Below, in pieces: positions 17,340-25,566 of a stretch of DNA of 64,000 nt. Origin of the DNA: AC-32 sp963772975 (GTDB taxonomy: Bacteria; Actinomycetota; Thermoleophilia; Gaiellales; Gaiellaceae); contig CAVYZH010000009.1 of assembly GCA_963772975.1 (NCBI GenBank), positions 1-64,000 of the forward strand, in the 5' to 3' direction. Made by a program: the position numbers and the translations under genes. Position 1 is the stretch's first letter. The number at the start of each line of letters is the position of its first letter. Below the pieces are notes generated by a model that worked only from the letters and a program-made list of their open reading frames with translations, was not told where the DNA came from and searched no databases.

Positions 17340-17708
17340 ATGGCTGGAGCGGCGACAGAACGCTCGGCGATGGTGACGGAGCTACTGGAGCGGATTGGAG
17401 AAACGGTTGGCCAGAGGGCACAGGTCTCGACCATCTTCGGCGAGCCCGTCCAGCGAGAGGCCGTGACCGTCATTCCGGTAGCAAAGGCGCGCTTTGGGTT
17501 CGGCGGGGGTGGCGGCTCCGGCGCTCGAGAAAGCGACCAGGGCTCGGGTGGGGGAGGCGGCGGCGGCGTTGCCGTGAGTCCGGTCGGCTACATCGAGCTG
17601 CGTGACAACGGGGCCGAGTTCAAGCGAATCTCCAGCGCGAGGGATCTTGCGATGCTCGTCGCCGCAGCATCGCTCGTCGTGCTTTCGCTCAGACGAGTGC
17701 TCGGCTGA
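17340..17708 (+). CDS. GerW/YtfJ-family protein
   Basis: 122 residues starting MAGAATERSAMVTELLERIG after AAGGGAG. It has VSTIFGEPVQREAVTVIPVA, a glycine-rich central loop and GGVAVSPVGYIELRDNGAEF, the hallmarks of the YtfJ (GerW) domain first described in Bacillus spores but common in non-sporulating actinobacteria. The C-terminus is hydrophobic (about residues 102-118), suggesting a membrane tail. The gene sits between two copies of the tRNA-Arg repeat, so it may have arrived as cargo. Confidence 0.78.
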   Translation: MAGAATERSAMVTELLERIGETVGQRAQVSTIFGEPVQREAVTVIPVAKARFGFGGGGGSGARESDQGSGGGGGGGVAVSPVGYIELRDNGAEFKRISSARDLAMLVAAASLVVLSLRRVLG

Positions 17709-18418
17709 GCGAGCCAGACAGCGCGTAAAACGGCGCTTTGCTTGAGAAGCATGCTCCTGGCAGGAATGTTCCGGCAACAGCAGCAGTACGTAGAGGCTCG
17801 CGCAGCCGGGCACGGTCTTTCCGACGCTCGTCCCCATGGATTCCGGGCGAAGCGAATGACGCTTGGTCCGTCGTAGAGATGAACCGAAAAGGCTTGGAAG
17901 GCGCCTCGAAGAACGCTACCGTATGCAGCGCTCCTCGAGGGGACACCAAGTCTGCGGCGCATGGAGCCGGAGCACCTCACCTCCCCCTACTGAGGGGCAC
18001 GTTCCTGAGCCGCAGGAGGAACGGGCCACGCTCCGGCTCCATTTCAGTCCAGCATCGGGCACCGGGTTAATCATCGCGCTACCGTAGGCTCTGGAGCCGA
18101 GCGCAGGCTTTGGGGGAGAAGTCGCTGCGGTCGCTCGGCTCCCCGACGCCGGGCAGTTAGGTCCCGCTTCGACGCGCTACTTGCGCCCAAGCTCCTTCGG
18201 ACCTTTTGAAGGCGTCCTCGCGCCCGATTCGTGGACTGAGCGTGGACTAGGGGGCCGGGCGGCGATCTGAACAGAGGCTGCAACGGGAGCGACGAGCGCA
18301 GAGCAGGGTTTCAGCCCGCCCGACGTCTGGTAAACCGAACGCAAGGCCACCAGGGAGTGCGGCCCCTCCCGCGAACTCGAGCCCCCAAGCCGCTGCGGCA
18401 GACGGGGAGGATGCGCGG
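17709..18418. other. Low-coding stretch of the decayed tRNA-Arg island
   Basis: About 700 bases with no frame that has a plausible start, ribosome binding site and protein-like composition. It contains the middle att-like repeat (17751-17767) and a perfect 13-bp inverted repeat, ATGGAGCCGGAGC at 17961-17973 and GCTCCGGCTCCAT at 18030-18042. The low coding density contrasts with the packed neighbouring regions and fits decay of mobile DNA. Confidence 0.5.
17751..17767. repeat. Third, partial copy of the tRNA-Arg att core
   Basis: ATGCTCCTGGCAGGAAT matches the first 17 bases of the other two copies (17255 and 19141) at 16 of 17 positions and in the same orientation. It divides the island into a 0.5-kb part holding the GerW-like gene and a 1.4-kb part holding the integrase stump. 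Confidence 0.6.
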
Positions 18419-18613
18419 ATGACTCAATGGGTTGCGCAGACGCCAAACGGGCACGAACTTCGTGTGAGACGTGTCCGAGACACGTGGATTGTGAGTTGCG
18501 GTGAAGATGAGGCCCGAAGCGACCTGCTCGACGTGGCGATGATCGAAGCAATTCGCGGAGACGCCGCCGTCTCTGCGCATTCGCCTAGGGTCGAGTACGG
18601 ACCATGGATCTGA
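18419..18613 (+). CDS. Small hypothetical protein in the island
   Basis: 64 residues starting MTQWVAQTPNGHELRVRRVR, with a hydrophilic, beta-rich look. The frame continues past the TGA as QADRIERAFHAMPDQAEV before a second stop at 18677-18679, so the stop at 18611-18613 may be a secondary mutation in a longer gene. There is no strong ribosome binding site and the family is not recognised. Confidence 0.45.
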   Translation: MTQWVAQTPNGHELRVRRVRDTWIVSCGEDEARSDLLDVAMIEAIRGDAAVSAHSPRVEYGPWI

Positions 18614-18913
18614 GCGCAAGCCGATCGGATCGAGCGCGCGTTTCACGCGATGCCCGACCAGGCCGAGGTATAGGGCGCCGGACACGTTGCAACGAAGTTC
18701 GCGCTATTTCCGGGAAAGTGTTCGCCGCGCATCCCGATCGAGCGATCCCACACCGCGAGCGACGCCGTAGAGTCGCGCCCGACAGTCGCCGCAGTTCCGC
18801 CACTTCCACCACGCCCGAGCGCTAACGGTTTTTCGCAACGGCGGGCACGAGAGGTAGTATGTCTGCCTTGACCAGGCCTGCGTGGTGGCCGAGAGTCGAC
18901 TTCGGGCGAGCGG

Positions 18914-19072
18914 ATACAAGGGCGGCACACCGCGGGCCAGCGGGTGCTCGACAAGACCCACGGCAACATCATGGCCGTCAAGACCCTGCTCGGGCACTCG
19001 TCGATCTCGACGACGGCGGACATCTACACCGACTGGAACATCGACCAACTCGCGGACACCTTGCGCGAAATC
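18914..19072 (+). pseudogene. C-terminal stump of a tyrosine-recombinase integrase
   Basis: The frame reads RHTAGQRVLDK (the HxxR-type catalytic motif region), then MAVKTLLGHSSISTTADIYT, where LGHSS is the second active-site box and the final Y-T is the position of the nucleophilic tyrosine, then IDQLADTLREI. The N-terminal arm-binding and core-binding domains are absent; the frame opens only at 18872. It lies next to the tRNA-Arg 3' end on the opposite strand, as expected for an integrase at its attachment site. It cannot be active alone. Confidence 0.8.
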
Positions 19073-19140
19073 CCGATGCGGAGGCCGAAAGGTGAATCGT
19101 TCCCGCCAGGAGCTAGGAAAACCGCTCAACGAAGCGGTGT

Positions 19141-19166
19141 ATGCGCCTGGCAGGAATCGAACCTGC
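19141..19166. repeat. tRNA-proximal att repeat
   Basis: ATGCGCCTGGCAGGAATCGA then ACCTGC. It comprises the 3' end of tRNA-Arg(CCG): acceptor strand, T-arm 3' half and T loop. It is repeated at 17255-17280 and partly at 17751-17767. Confidence 0.8.
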
Positions 19167-19214
19167 GACCTCGCGCTCCGGAGGCGCGCGCTCTATCCCC
19201 TGAGCTACAGGCGC
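19142..19214 (-). tRNA. tRNA-Arg (anticodon CCG)
   Basis: The reverse strand folds as acceptor GCGCCTG/CAGGCGC, D arm GCTC-AGGGGATA-GAGC, anticodon stem CGCGC/GCGCG around CTCCGGA (anticodon CCG), variable loop AGGTC, T arm GCAGG-TTCGATT-CCTGC, and discriminator A. CCA is not encoded. Its 5' end overlaps the stop codon of the upstream MFS gene by 10 bp, so tRNA processing may be linked to that transcript. Its 3' end is the integration site described under the repeats. Confidence 0.96.
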
Positions 19215-20509
19215 TCGGTGGCCAAGTCTAGCGGCGGTGCGAGCGGCGTCTGGGCCACGGGCTCCGGCCTCGGCGTTCGGCGGACCCGCTCGGGGAGGCT
19301 CTGCTCGAGCCGGAGGCAGCCGGCGGCCGCGAACACGCAGACCCCGGCCGAGATCGGCCAGACCGCGAGCGGGTGCCAACCGAGCAGCGGGCCGCCGACC
19401 GCAGGCCCGAGGATCGAGCCGGCGCTCCAGGACATCGCGCTGAGCGCGAAGTAGCGCCCGCGCAACTGCTCGGGCGCGAGGTCGGCCACGAGCGGCGCCT
19501 GCGTCGGGCCCTGCAGCGTCTCGCCGATCGCGAACACCATCGTCGCGCTCATGAAGACGAGCGCTGCCGACGTTCCGTTCAGCAGCCCTCCGCCGGCGAG
19601 CACGATCAGCGACGCGGCGGCCCAGAGCACGTTCATCAGCGCGAGCGCGGCCATCCGGCGCCGGCCCTCGAGCGCCTTCGAGACCGGCAGCTGGATCAGC
19701 ACGATCAGCAGCGTGTTCGCCAGCCAGATGAAGCCGACCCACTGCTCGCTCACGCCGGCGTAGTTCTTGGCGAAGGGCGGGAGCAGCGCGAAGACCTCGT
19801 AGCCGACCGCCACGAAGAGCACGTTCAGGCCCGTGAGGGCGAGGAAGTTGCGGTCGCGCAGAACGGCCCGGTAACTGCCCGGCTCCTCGTGCTCCTCGGG
19901 CTCGGTCGCGGGCGGTTCCTTGACACCGACCAGGAGCACGATCGCGAAGACGAGGAAGGTCGCCGCGTCGAGGAGAAACATCCTGGTGAAACTGGCCGGA
20001 TCGGCCGTGGTGGCGATCAGTCCACCGATCGCGGCGCCGAGCCCGATGCCGAGGTTCATGCTCACGCGCTGGAGCGCATAGGCCGAGTGCCGGTGATCCG
20101 GCGGCGTCAGCCGCGCGAGCAGCGTCGACTGGCCGGGCCAGAAGCAGGCCGTCCCGACGCCGTCCAGCGCGAACAGCGCGTACGCGTGCCAGGGCTCCCG
20201 GATCAGCGGGAAGAGCGTGAACGCGACCAGCTGCACGATCAGGCCGAAGACGAGCGTGTTGCGGCCGCCGATCCGGTCCACGAGTGGCCCCGCGATCAGG
20301 CCCGCCGCTAGCGCCGATGCCCCGCCGATCGCCAGCGCGAATCCCGCCTGCGCGAACGAGATCCCGCGCACGTTGTGCAGGTAGATGATCGCGAAGGGGA
20401 AGACGATCCCGTTGCCGAGCGCGTTCACCACGCCGCCCGCCTGGACGAGCCAGACCGTCCGCGGGAGATGCGGGTCGAGCCCGCGCAGGTAGGTCGCCAG
20501 CGTCCGCAT
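19205..20509 (-). CDS. Major facilitator superfamily transporter
   Basis: 434 residues, about 12 hydrophobic helices, starting MRTLATYLRGLDPHLPRTVW. The loop between helices 2 and 3 has GPLVDRIGGRNTLVFGL, the MFS motif A. The N-terminal half has RVSMNLGIGLGAAIGG and the C-terminal half ATMVFAIGETLQGPTQAPLV. This resembles MDR-type drug/H+ antiporters of the DHA1 group; the substrate cannot be inferred. The stop codon overlaps the tRNA-Arg gene. It is divergent from the epimerase gene, with 22 bp between the start codons. Confidence 0.9.
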   Translation of the reverse strand: MRTLATYLRGLDPHLPRTVWLVQAGGVVNALGNGIVFPFAIIYLHNVRGISFAQAGFALAIGGASALAAGLIAGPLVDRIGGRNTLVFGLIVQLVAFTLFPLIREPWHAYALFALDGVGTACFWPGQSTLLARLTPPDHRHSAYALQRVSMNLGIGLGAAIGGLIATTADPASFTRMFLLDAATFLVFAIVLLVGVKEPPATEPEEHEEPGSYRAVLRDRNFLALTGLNVLFVAVGYEVFALLPPFAKNYAGVSEQWVGFIWLANTLLIVLIQLPVSKALEGRRRMAALALMNVLWAAASLIVLAGGGLLNGTSAALVFMSATMVFAIGETLQGPTQAPLVADLAPEQLRGRYFALSAMSWSAGSILGPAVGGPLLGWHPLAVWPISAGVCVFAAAGCLRLEQSLPERVRRTPRPEPVAQTPLAPPLDLATERL

Positions 20510-20531
20510 CCTGGGTTCTAAGGTATCGGCG

Positions 20532-21591
20532 GTGGAGCTCGAGGCCCGGATCGCGACCGTGCGGATGGCGGAGACGTTCGTGATCTCGCGCGGGGCCTCC
20601 GACGCGGCCGAAGTGGTGGACGTCGAGCTCCGCCACGAGGGCGTGAGCGGCTTCGGCGAGGCGGCGCCAATCGACCGCTACGACGAGTCGCCGGCCTCGG
20701 CGCTCGCGTTCCTCGAGGACGCCGGCGAGCTTCTCGGCGACGATCCGTTCGCGTTCGAGGCGATCGAGGCGCGGCTGCGCGAGCGGCCGGGCGAGCAGGC
20801 GGCCAAGGCGGCGATCGACGCCGCGCTGCACGACCTCTGCGGCAAGCTCGTCGGCCTCCCGGTCTGGCGGCTGCTCGGGCTGCGGCGCGAAGGGCCGCCG
20901 ACCTCGTGGACGATCTGGCTCGGCGATCCCGACGACATGGCGCGCCGCGCCGAGAAGGTGCAGGGCCGCTTCAAGCGGTTGAAGCTGAAGCTCGGCGCGG
21001 GGGACGGGTTGGACGTCGAGCGTGTGCGAGCGGTGCGCGGGGTGACGGAGGTGCCGCTGCAGGTGGACGTGAACGAGGCGTGGTCAGCTCGAGCAGGCGC
21101 TCGAGGCGCTGCCGCAGCTCGCGGAGCTCGGCGTGCAGTACTGCGAGCAGCCGCTCCCGGCCGGCGACGCCGACGGCCCGGAGCTGAAGCGCCGCTCGCC
21201 GCTCCCGATCTACGTCGACGAGGACTGCCACACGCTCGACGACGTGGCCTTCTGCGCCGAGCGCGCGCACGGGCTGACGGTCAAGCTCGCCAAGTCGGGC
21301 GGGATCCGCGAGGCGGTGCGGATGGCCCATGCCGGCCGCGCGCTCGGCCTCGGGCTGATGCTCGGCTGCATGAACGAGTCGGGCCTCGCCGTCGCCGCCG
21401 GCGCTGCCTGCGCAAGCCTGTTCGACCACGTCGACCTCGACGGGAACCTGCTGCTGGTCGAGGACCCGTGGCCGGGCGTCGAGCTCGTCGACGGCGTCCA
21501 GCTCCCCTCCAACGAGCCCGGCCTCGGTGTCAGCCCCGCCTCGCGTTCCTGGGCCGCTGCTGGCGGTTCGGCGCCGGAGGGCACAGTGTGA
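20532..21591 (+). CDS. Enolase-superfamily dipeptide epimerase / N-acetyl-D-Glu racemase (DgcA-like), apparent frameshift
   Basis: The N-terminal capping domain and the start of the barrel (FKRLKLKLGAGDGLD with the KxK catalytic pair, LQVDVNEAW with a metal aspartate) are in one frame. After an extra base near 21085 the barrel resumes with LEQALEALPQLAELGVQYCE, the metal glutamate in CEQPLP, the metal aspartate in YVDEDCH, the base lysine in VKLAKSGG, and MLGCMNESG. This set fits the L-Ala-D/L-Glu epimerase branch rather than o-succinylbenzoate synthase. The GTGA overlap with the DUF1611 gene suggests the pair acts on D-glutamate or a cell-wall dipeptide. The 1060-bp span is one base too long. 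Confidence 0.8.
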
Positions 21592-22703
21592 GCGACACGG
21601 GCCCGGAGAGCGCCGGGCCGTCAGCAGCGGCAGGTGACCGTGGCGCGGAGCAGCGCTCCGCGCAAGCGGGCACCGGCCAGGGGCGCGAGGAGAAGCGGTA
21701 CCTGATCCTCGCTGAGGGCCGCTCCGGCGACCCGCACTACGGCAAGACGGCTCGCGGGATCCTGCGTTACGCGCCCGATCCGACCGTCGCGATCCTCGAC
21801 TCCACGCGCGCGGGCGAGAGCTACGAAGGCGTGCCGGTCGTTGCCACCGTCGAGGAGGGTCTGCAGTACGGGCCGACGACCGCCGTCGTCGGGGTCGCCA
21901 CCCAGGGCGGCCGCTTCCCGCCCGCCTGGCGCGAGCTGCTGAAGCAGTCGATCGCGGCCGGGCTCGACCTGGAGAGCGGCCTGCACGAGTTCGTCGGCGA
22001 GGACGAGGAGCTGGTTGCGCTCGCGCGCGAGCACGGCGTCGAGCTGCGCGACCTGCGCAAGCCGCCGCCCGACCTGAACGTCCCGACCGGCGAGAATCTG
22101 CAGCTCACGGCGCGGATCGTCTTGACCGTCGGCTCCGACTGCGCGATCGGGAAGAAGACGGTCGCGCTCGAGCTCGACCTCGAAGCACGCCGCCGCGGCA
22201 TGCCGAGCGTCTTCGTCCCGACCGGCCAGACCGGGATCGCGATCGCGGGCTGGGGGATCGCGGTGGACGCGGTCGTCTCGGACTTCCTGGCGGGCGCGGC
22301 CGAGCGGCTGGTGGTCGAGGGCCACCGGCGCGGCGGTGAGCTGCTGTTCGTCGAGGGCCAGGGCTCGCTCGCCCATCCGGCCTACTCGGGCGTCACGCTC
22401 GGGCTGATCCACGGCTCGGCGCCGCACGTCTTCGTGCTCTGCCACAAGGCGGGCGCGACCGAGGTCGAGGGCTATCCGGGCTACCCGCTGCCGAGCCTGC
22501 CCGAGCTCGTGGAGCTGCACGAGCGGATCGCGTTGCCGCTGCGGCCTGCACGAGTTGCCTGCGTCGCGCTGAACACGGGCGAGCTGGACGAGCCCGCCGC
22601 GCGGGCCGCGATCGAGCAGACGGCGGAGGAGACCGGCCTCCCGGCGGATGACCCAGTTAGGTTCGGCGCCGGCCGGCTGCTAGAGGCAGTCTTGAAGGAC
22701 TAA
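21588..22703 (+). CDS. DUF1611 protein (DgcN-like D-glutamate N-acetyltransferase)
   Basis: 371 residues from GTG 21588. After a variable leader comes an N-terminal Rossmann-like domain (RYLILAEGRSGDPHYGKTAR), then a P-loop ATPase-like domain with TVGSDCAIGKKTVALELDLE near residue 185, VFVPTGQTGIAIAGWGIAVD, and ELLFVEGQGSLAHPAYSGVT. This is the DUF1611 family; members called DgcN acetylate D-glutamate for later racemisation by the enolase-fold partner DgcA. That partner type is encoded immediately upstream with a 4-bp overlap, which supports the role by analogy. Confidence 0.82.
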   Translation: MSDTGPESAGPSAAAGDRGAEQRSAQAGTGQGREEKRYLILAEGRSGDPHYGKTARGILRYAPDPTVAILDSTRAGESYEGVPVVATVEEGLQYGPTTAVVGVATQGGRFPPAWRELLKQSIAAGLDLESGLHEFVGEDEELVALAREHGVELRDLRKPPPDLNVPTGENLQLTARIVLTVGSDCAIGKKTVALELDLEARRRGMPSVFVPTGQTGIAIAGWGIAVDAVVSDFLAGAAERLVVEGHRRGGELLFVEGQGSLAHPAYSGVTLGLIHGSAPHVFVLCHKAGATEVEGYPGYPLPSLPELVELHERIALPLRPARVACVALNTGELDEPAARAAIEQTAEETGLPADDPVRFGAGRLLEAVLKD

Positions 22704-22768
22704 GGAGCCTCTTCCCACATGCCGAAGAACGTGTGAACCTACTAGCCGCCGATCGAGGAGGAACGAGA

Positions 22769-24298
22769 GTGACGAGGACCAGGGGACTACTGCTGTGCGC
22801 GTGCGCGGTGCTGGCGTGCGCTGCCGCAGGATCCGCGCGAGCGGGGCTGGACGTGGGGGTGACCGAGGACGCAGGCAAGACCGGCGACGGCGGTGCCACG
22901 TTCTTCGCCACGCTCAACGACGTCGGCCTGAAGGTGAACCGCGTCTCGATCAACTGGGACGCCGCCAACCCGACCGCGATCGGAGGGCAGGACGAGATCG
23001 CCTCCTGGATGCCGCAGGCCCAGGCCGCGGGCACGCGGATCATCTTCGCGGTCTCGCCGCTGAGGGCCGCAGACCTGACGGCGACCCCCGACGCGAAGAC
23101 AAAATTCGCGTCCTTCCTGACCCTGCTGGCGACGACCTTTCCGACGGTGAAGGACTACGTGATCGGCAACGAGCCGAACCAGCCGTACTTCTGGGTGCCA
23201 CAGTACTCGGGCACGGGCAAGCCGCTCGCCGCCGCGCAGTACCTGCCGGTGCTCGCGGCCTCCTACGACGCACTGAAGGCGGTCGACCCGGCGATCAACG
23301 TGATCGGCATCGGTCTCTCGCCGCGCGGCAACGACCAGCCGTTCGGGAAGAGCAACCGCTCGCGCTCGCCGGTCCGCTTCCTGCACGATCTCGGGGTCGC
23401 GTACCGGGCGAGCCACCGCCCGAAGCCCTTGATGGACGAGCTCGCCTTCCACCCGTATCCGCAGCCCCAGCAGGGGCCGCCGAGCGTGCGTTACGCGTGG
23501 CCGACGGCCGGCCTCGCGAACCTCGACCGCATCAAGCAGGCGGTCTGGGACGCGTTCAACGGCACCGCGCAGCCGACCTTCCCGGAGTCCGGCAAGTCAT
23601 TGTTCAAGCCGCTCAAGTTCGACCTGGACGAGGTCGGCTGGCAGGTCGCGCCGCTGCCGGCGCTGGCGTCGCTCTACACCGGCGTCGAGACGCCCGGCCT
23701 GAAGCTGATCAGCGAGGACGACCAGGCTGCGTACTACCGCGACACGGTCACGCTCGCCGAGTGCGACCCCGGCGTGCGGATGCTCAGCTTCTTCCACCTC
23801 GTCGACGAGACCGACCTCGGCCGCTGGCAAAGCGGGCTCGAGCGTGCCGACGGCTCGCACCGGCCCTCCTACGAGGCCGTCAAGCAGGTGCTCGCCCAGA
23901 GCCACGGCAACTGCCAGACGACGCCCGTCAAGTGGCGTCACGTGACCGCCGTCGTGCTCCCGGCCGTGGCGTGGGGGAGCCTCAAGCCGCAGCCGCTGAA
24001 GCGCACCCGCTGGAGCTTCACCGCCGGCGCGGGCGAGGAGGCGGACTTCCGCGCCGGGCTCTTCAAGGCCGGCCCCTCGAAGGCCGTGCTCGGCAAGCGC
24101 CTCGCCGCCGGCAAGCCGAAGCCGGTGCTCTCCGCGCGCGGGGTGATCAAGGCGAGCACGCGGCTCGTGTCCTTTCCGACGCGCCGGCTGCGGCCCGGCC
24201 TCTACGTCTATGCGATCCGGATGAGCGCCACCATGAACTCCAAGCGTGTGAGCATCCTCGTCAGCCGGCCCTTCCGCGTCGGCACCCGCAAGAAGTGA
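22769..24298 (+). CDS. Secreted glycoside-hydrolase-like TIM-barrel protein
   Basis: 509 residues from GTG 22769, which follows GAGGAGGAACGAG. The signal peptide is TRGLLLCACAVLACAAAGSA. The catalytic domain (about 20-380) looks like clan GH-A: RVSINWDAANP, KDYVIGNEPNQPYFW with the putative acid/base glutamate of the NEP motif, MDELAFHPYPQ, and FDLDEVGWQ where the glutamate could be the nucleophile, then MLSFFHLVDETDLGRWQSGL. A smaller beta-rich C-terminal domain follows. Its substrate is unknown. The M29 peptidase start overlaps its stop. Confidence 0.78.
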   Translation: MTRTRGLLLCACAVLACAAAGSARAGLDVGVTEDAGKTGDGGATFFATLNDVGLKVNRVSINWDAANPTAIGGQDEIASWMPQAQAAGTRIIFAVSPLRAADLTATPDAKTKFASFLTLLATTFPTVKDYVIGNEPNQPYFWVPQYSGTGKPLAAAQYLPVLAASYDALKAVDPAINVIGIGLSPRGNDQPFGKSNRSRSPVRFLHDLGVAYRASHRPKPLMDELAFHPYPQPQQGPPSVRYAWPTAGLANLDRIKQAVWDAFNGTAQPTFPESGKSLFKPLKFDLDEVGWQVAPLPALASLYTGVETPGLKLISEDDQAAYYRDTVTLAECDPGVRMLSFFHLVDETDLGRWQSGLERADGSHRPSYEAVKQVLAQSHGNCQTTPVKWRHVTAVVLPAVAWGSLKPQPLKRTRWSFTAGAGEEADFRAGLFKAGPSKAVLGKRLAAGKPKPVLSARGVIKASTRLVSFPTRRLRPGLYVYAIRMSATMNSKRVSILVSRPFRVGTRKK

Positions 24299-25422
24299 GC
24301 GATCCACGCGTCGCCCGCCTGGGCGAGCTCGTCGTGAACTACTCGCTCCGCCTGCAGCCGGGAAAGGTGCTGCGCATCGACGCGCCGCCGGTGGCGGCAC
24401 CGCTGGCGATCGAGATCTACCGCGCCGCGCTCGCGGCCGGGGCGCACCCGTACGTCGACCTCCAGCTCGAGCGGCTGCCGGAGCTGCTGCTCGCCGAGGC
24501 CAACGACGACCAGCTCGAGTACGTCTCGCCGATCGCGAAGGCCGAGCTCGAGCTGGTCGACGCGCTCGTGACGGTCTGGTCGGAGTCGAACACGCGCGCG
24601 CTCACCCATGTCGACCCTGAGCGTCACCAGCGGCTGATCGCCGCCTCGCAGGAGCTGGCCAAGCGGCGCTGGCAGCGGATGTCCGCCGGCGAGCTCGGCT
24701 GGCTCGGCGTCCTCTTCCCGACCGAGGCGCACGCGCAGGACGCGCAGATGTCGCTCGACGAGTACGAGCGGTTCGTGTTCCGCGCCTGCCACGTCGAGGA
24801 GCCGGGTGACCCGGTCGTGCACTGGGAAGGCGTCCGCCACGAGCTGCGCGCTCGCGCCGACGCGCTGGCCGAGGTCCGCGAGCTTCGCATCGTCGGGCCC
24901 GGGACCGACCTCAAGGTGGGCGTCGAGGGCCGGCGCTGGCAGCCCGCGGACGGCCGGTACAACATGCCCGACGGCGAGGTCTACACGAGCCCGCTCGAGA
25001 CGGTCACCGAGGGCGAGATCAGCTTCACCTACCCCGCGCTCTTCCATGGGCGCGAGGTGACCGGCATCCGGCTGCGCTTCGAGGGCGGCGCGGTCGTCGA
25101 GGCGGAGGCCTCACGCGGAGGCGAGCACCTCGACGCGATGCTCGAGCTGGACGACGGCGCGCGTCGCCTCGGTGAGGTGGCCTTCGGGCTCAACTACGAG
25201 ATCGACCGCTTCACCCAGAACACGCTCTTCGACGAGAAGATCGGCGGCACGATGCACGTCGCGCTCGGCTCGTCCTTCACCGACCTGGGCGGGCTGAACG
25301 AGTCGGCGCTGCACTGGGACCTCGTCTGCGACCTGCGCGAGGACGGCGAGGTCTACGCCGACGGCGAGCTCATCTGGCGGGCCGGGCGCTTCCTGGAGAC
25401 GGCCGCTCCGGCGCGTGTCTGA
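24295..25422 (+). CDS. M29-family metallo-aminopeptidase (AmpS/PepS type)
   Basis: 375 residues from GTG 24295, overlapping the previous stop by 4 bp. It starts VSDPRVARLGELVVNYSLRL and contains PTEAHAQDAQMSLDEYERFV and the metal-ligand signatures of the family: NMPDGEVYTSPLETVTEG, LGEVAFGLNYEI, TLFDEKIGGTMHVALGSSF and ALHWDLVCDLR. M29 enzymes are cytoplasmic, dimeric, cobalt/zinc aminopeptidases with broad specificity. The length is close to the family norm of about 410, a little short at the C-terminus. Confidence 0.92.
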   Translation: MSDPRVARLGELVVNYSLRLQPGKVLRIDAPPVAAPLAIEIYRAALAAGAHPYVDLQLERLPELLLAEANDDQLEYVSPIAKAELELVDALVTVWSESNTRALTHVDPERHQRLIAASQELAKRRWQRMSAGELGWLGVLFPTEAHAQDAQMSLDEYERFVFRACHVEEPGDPVVHWEGVRHELRARADALAEVRELRIVGPGTDLKVGVEGRRWQPADGRYNMPDGEVYTSPLETVTEGEISFTYPALFHGREVTGIRLRFEGGAVVEAEASRGGEHLDAMLELDDGARRLGEVAFGLNYEIDRFTQNTLFDEKIGGTMHVALGSSFTDLGGLNESALHWDLVCDLREDGEVYADGELIWRAGRFLETAAPARV

Positions 25423-25521
25423 CCGGCTGCGTCGCCTCGCCCGACCGTGATCCAGGGAACGATGAACCACGCCGCCCCCTAGAGAATCAGGGCCAAACGG
25501 TGCAGAGGTGATGCAGAGACC

Positions 25522-25566
25522 TTGACACGAACAGACGTTCGCTCTACCATGGCGAACACATGTTCG
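25522..25566 (+). promoter_or_regulatory. SOS promoter with two LexA boxes
   Basis: TTGACA (25522-25527), a 17-nt spacer and TACCAT (25545-25550) form a near-consensus promoter. CGAACAGACGTTCG (25528-25541) fills the spacer, and CGAACACATGTTCG (25553-25566) covers the predicted transcription start and the ATG. Both are perfect CGAAC-N4-GTTCG palindromes, the LexA operator of Gram-positive bacteria. With the start at about 25557 the mRNA would be almost leaderless. Confidence 0.9.

Noticed and set aside
18604..18825. 73-codon frame downstream of the small island ORF
   Set aside because: Arginine/serine-rich composition, no ribosome binding site, and no support beyond being open.
20532..21591. 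o-Succinylbenzoate synthase (menC)
   Set aside because: The motifs around the base lysine (KLAKSGG) and the C-terminal MLGCMNESG favour dipeptide epimerases, no men genes are nearby, and the coupled DUF1611 gene supports the D-Glu role.
22795..25422. A single 875-codon frame spanning the glycosidase-like and M29 genes
   Set aside because: Its first part is an arginine-rich shadow of the secreted glycosidase; only the last 375 codons (from 24295) are the real aminopeptidase.
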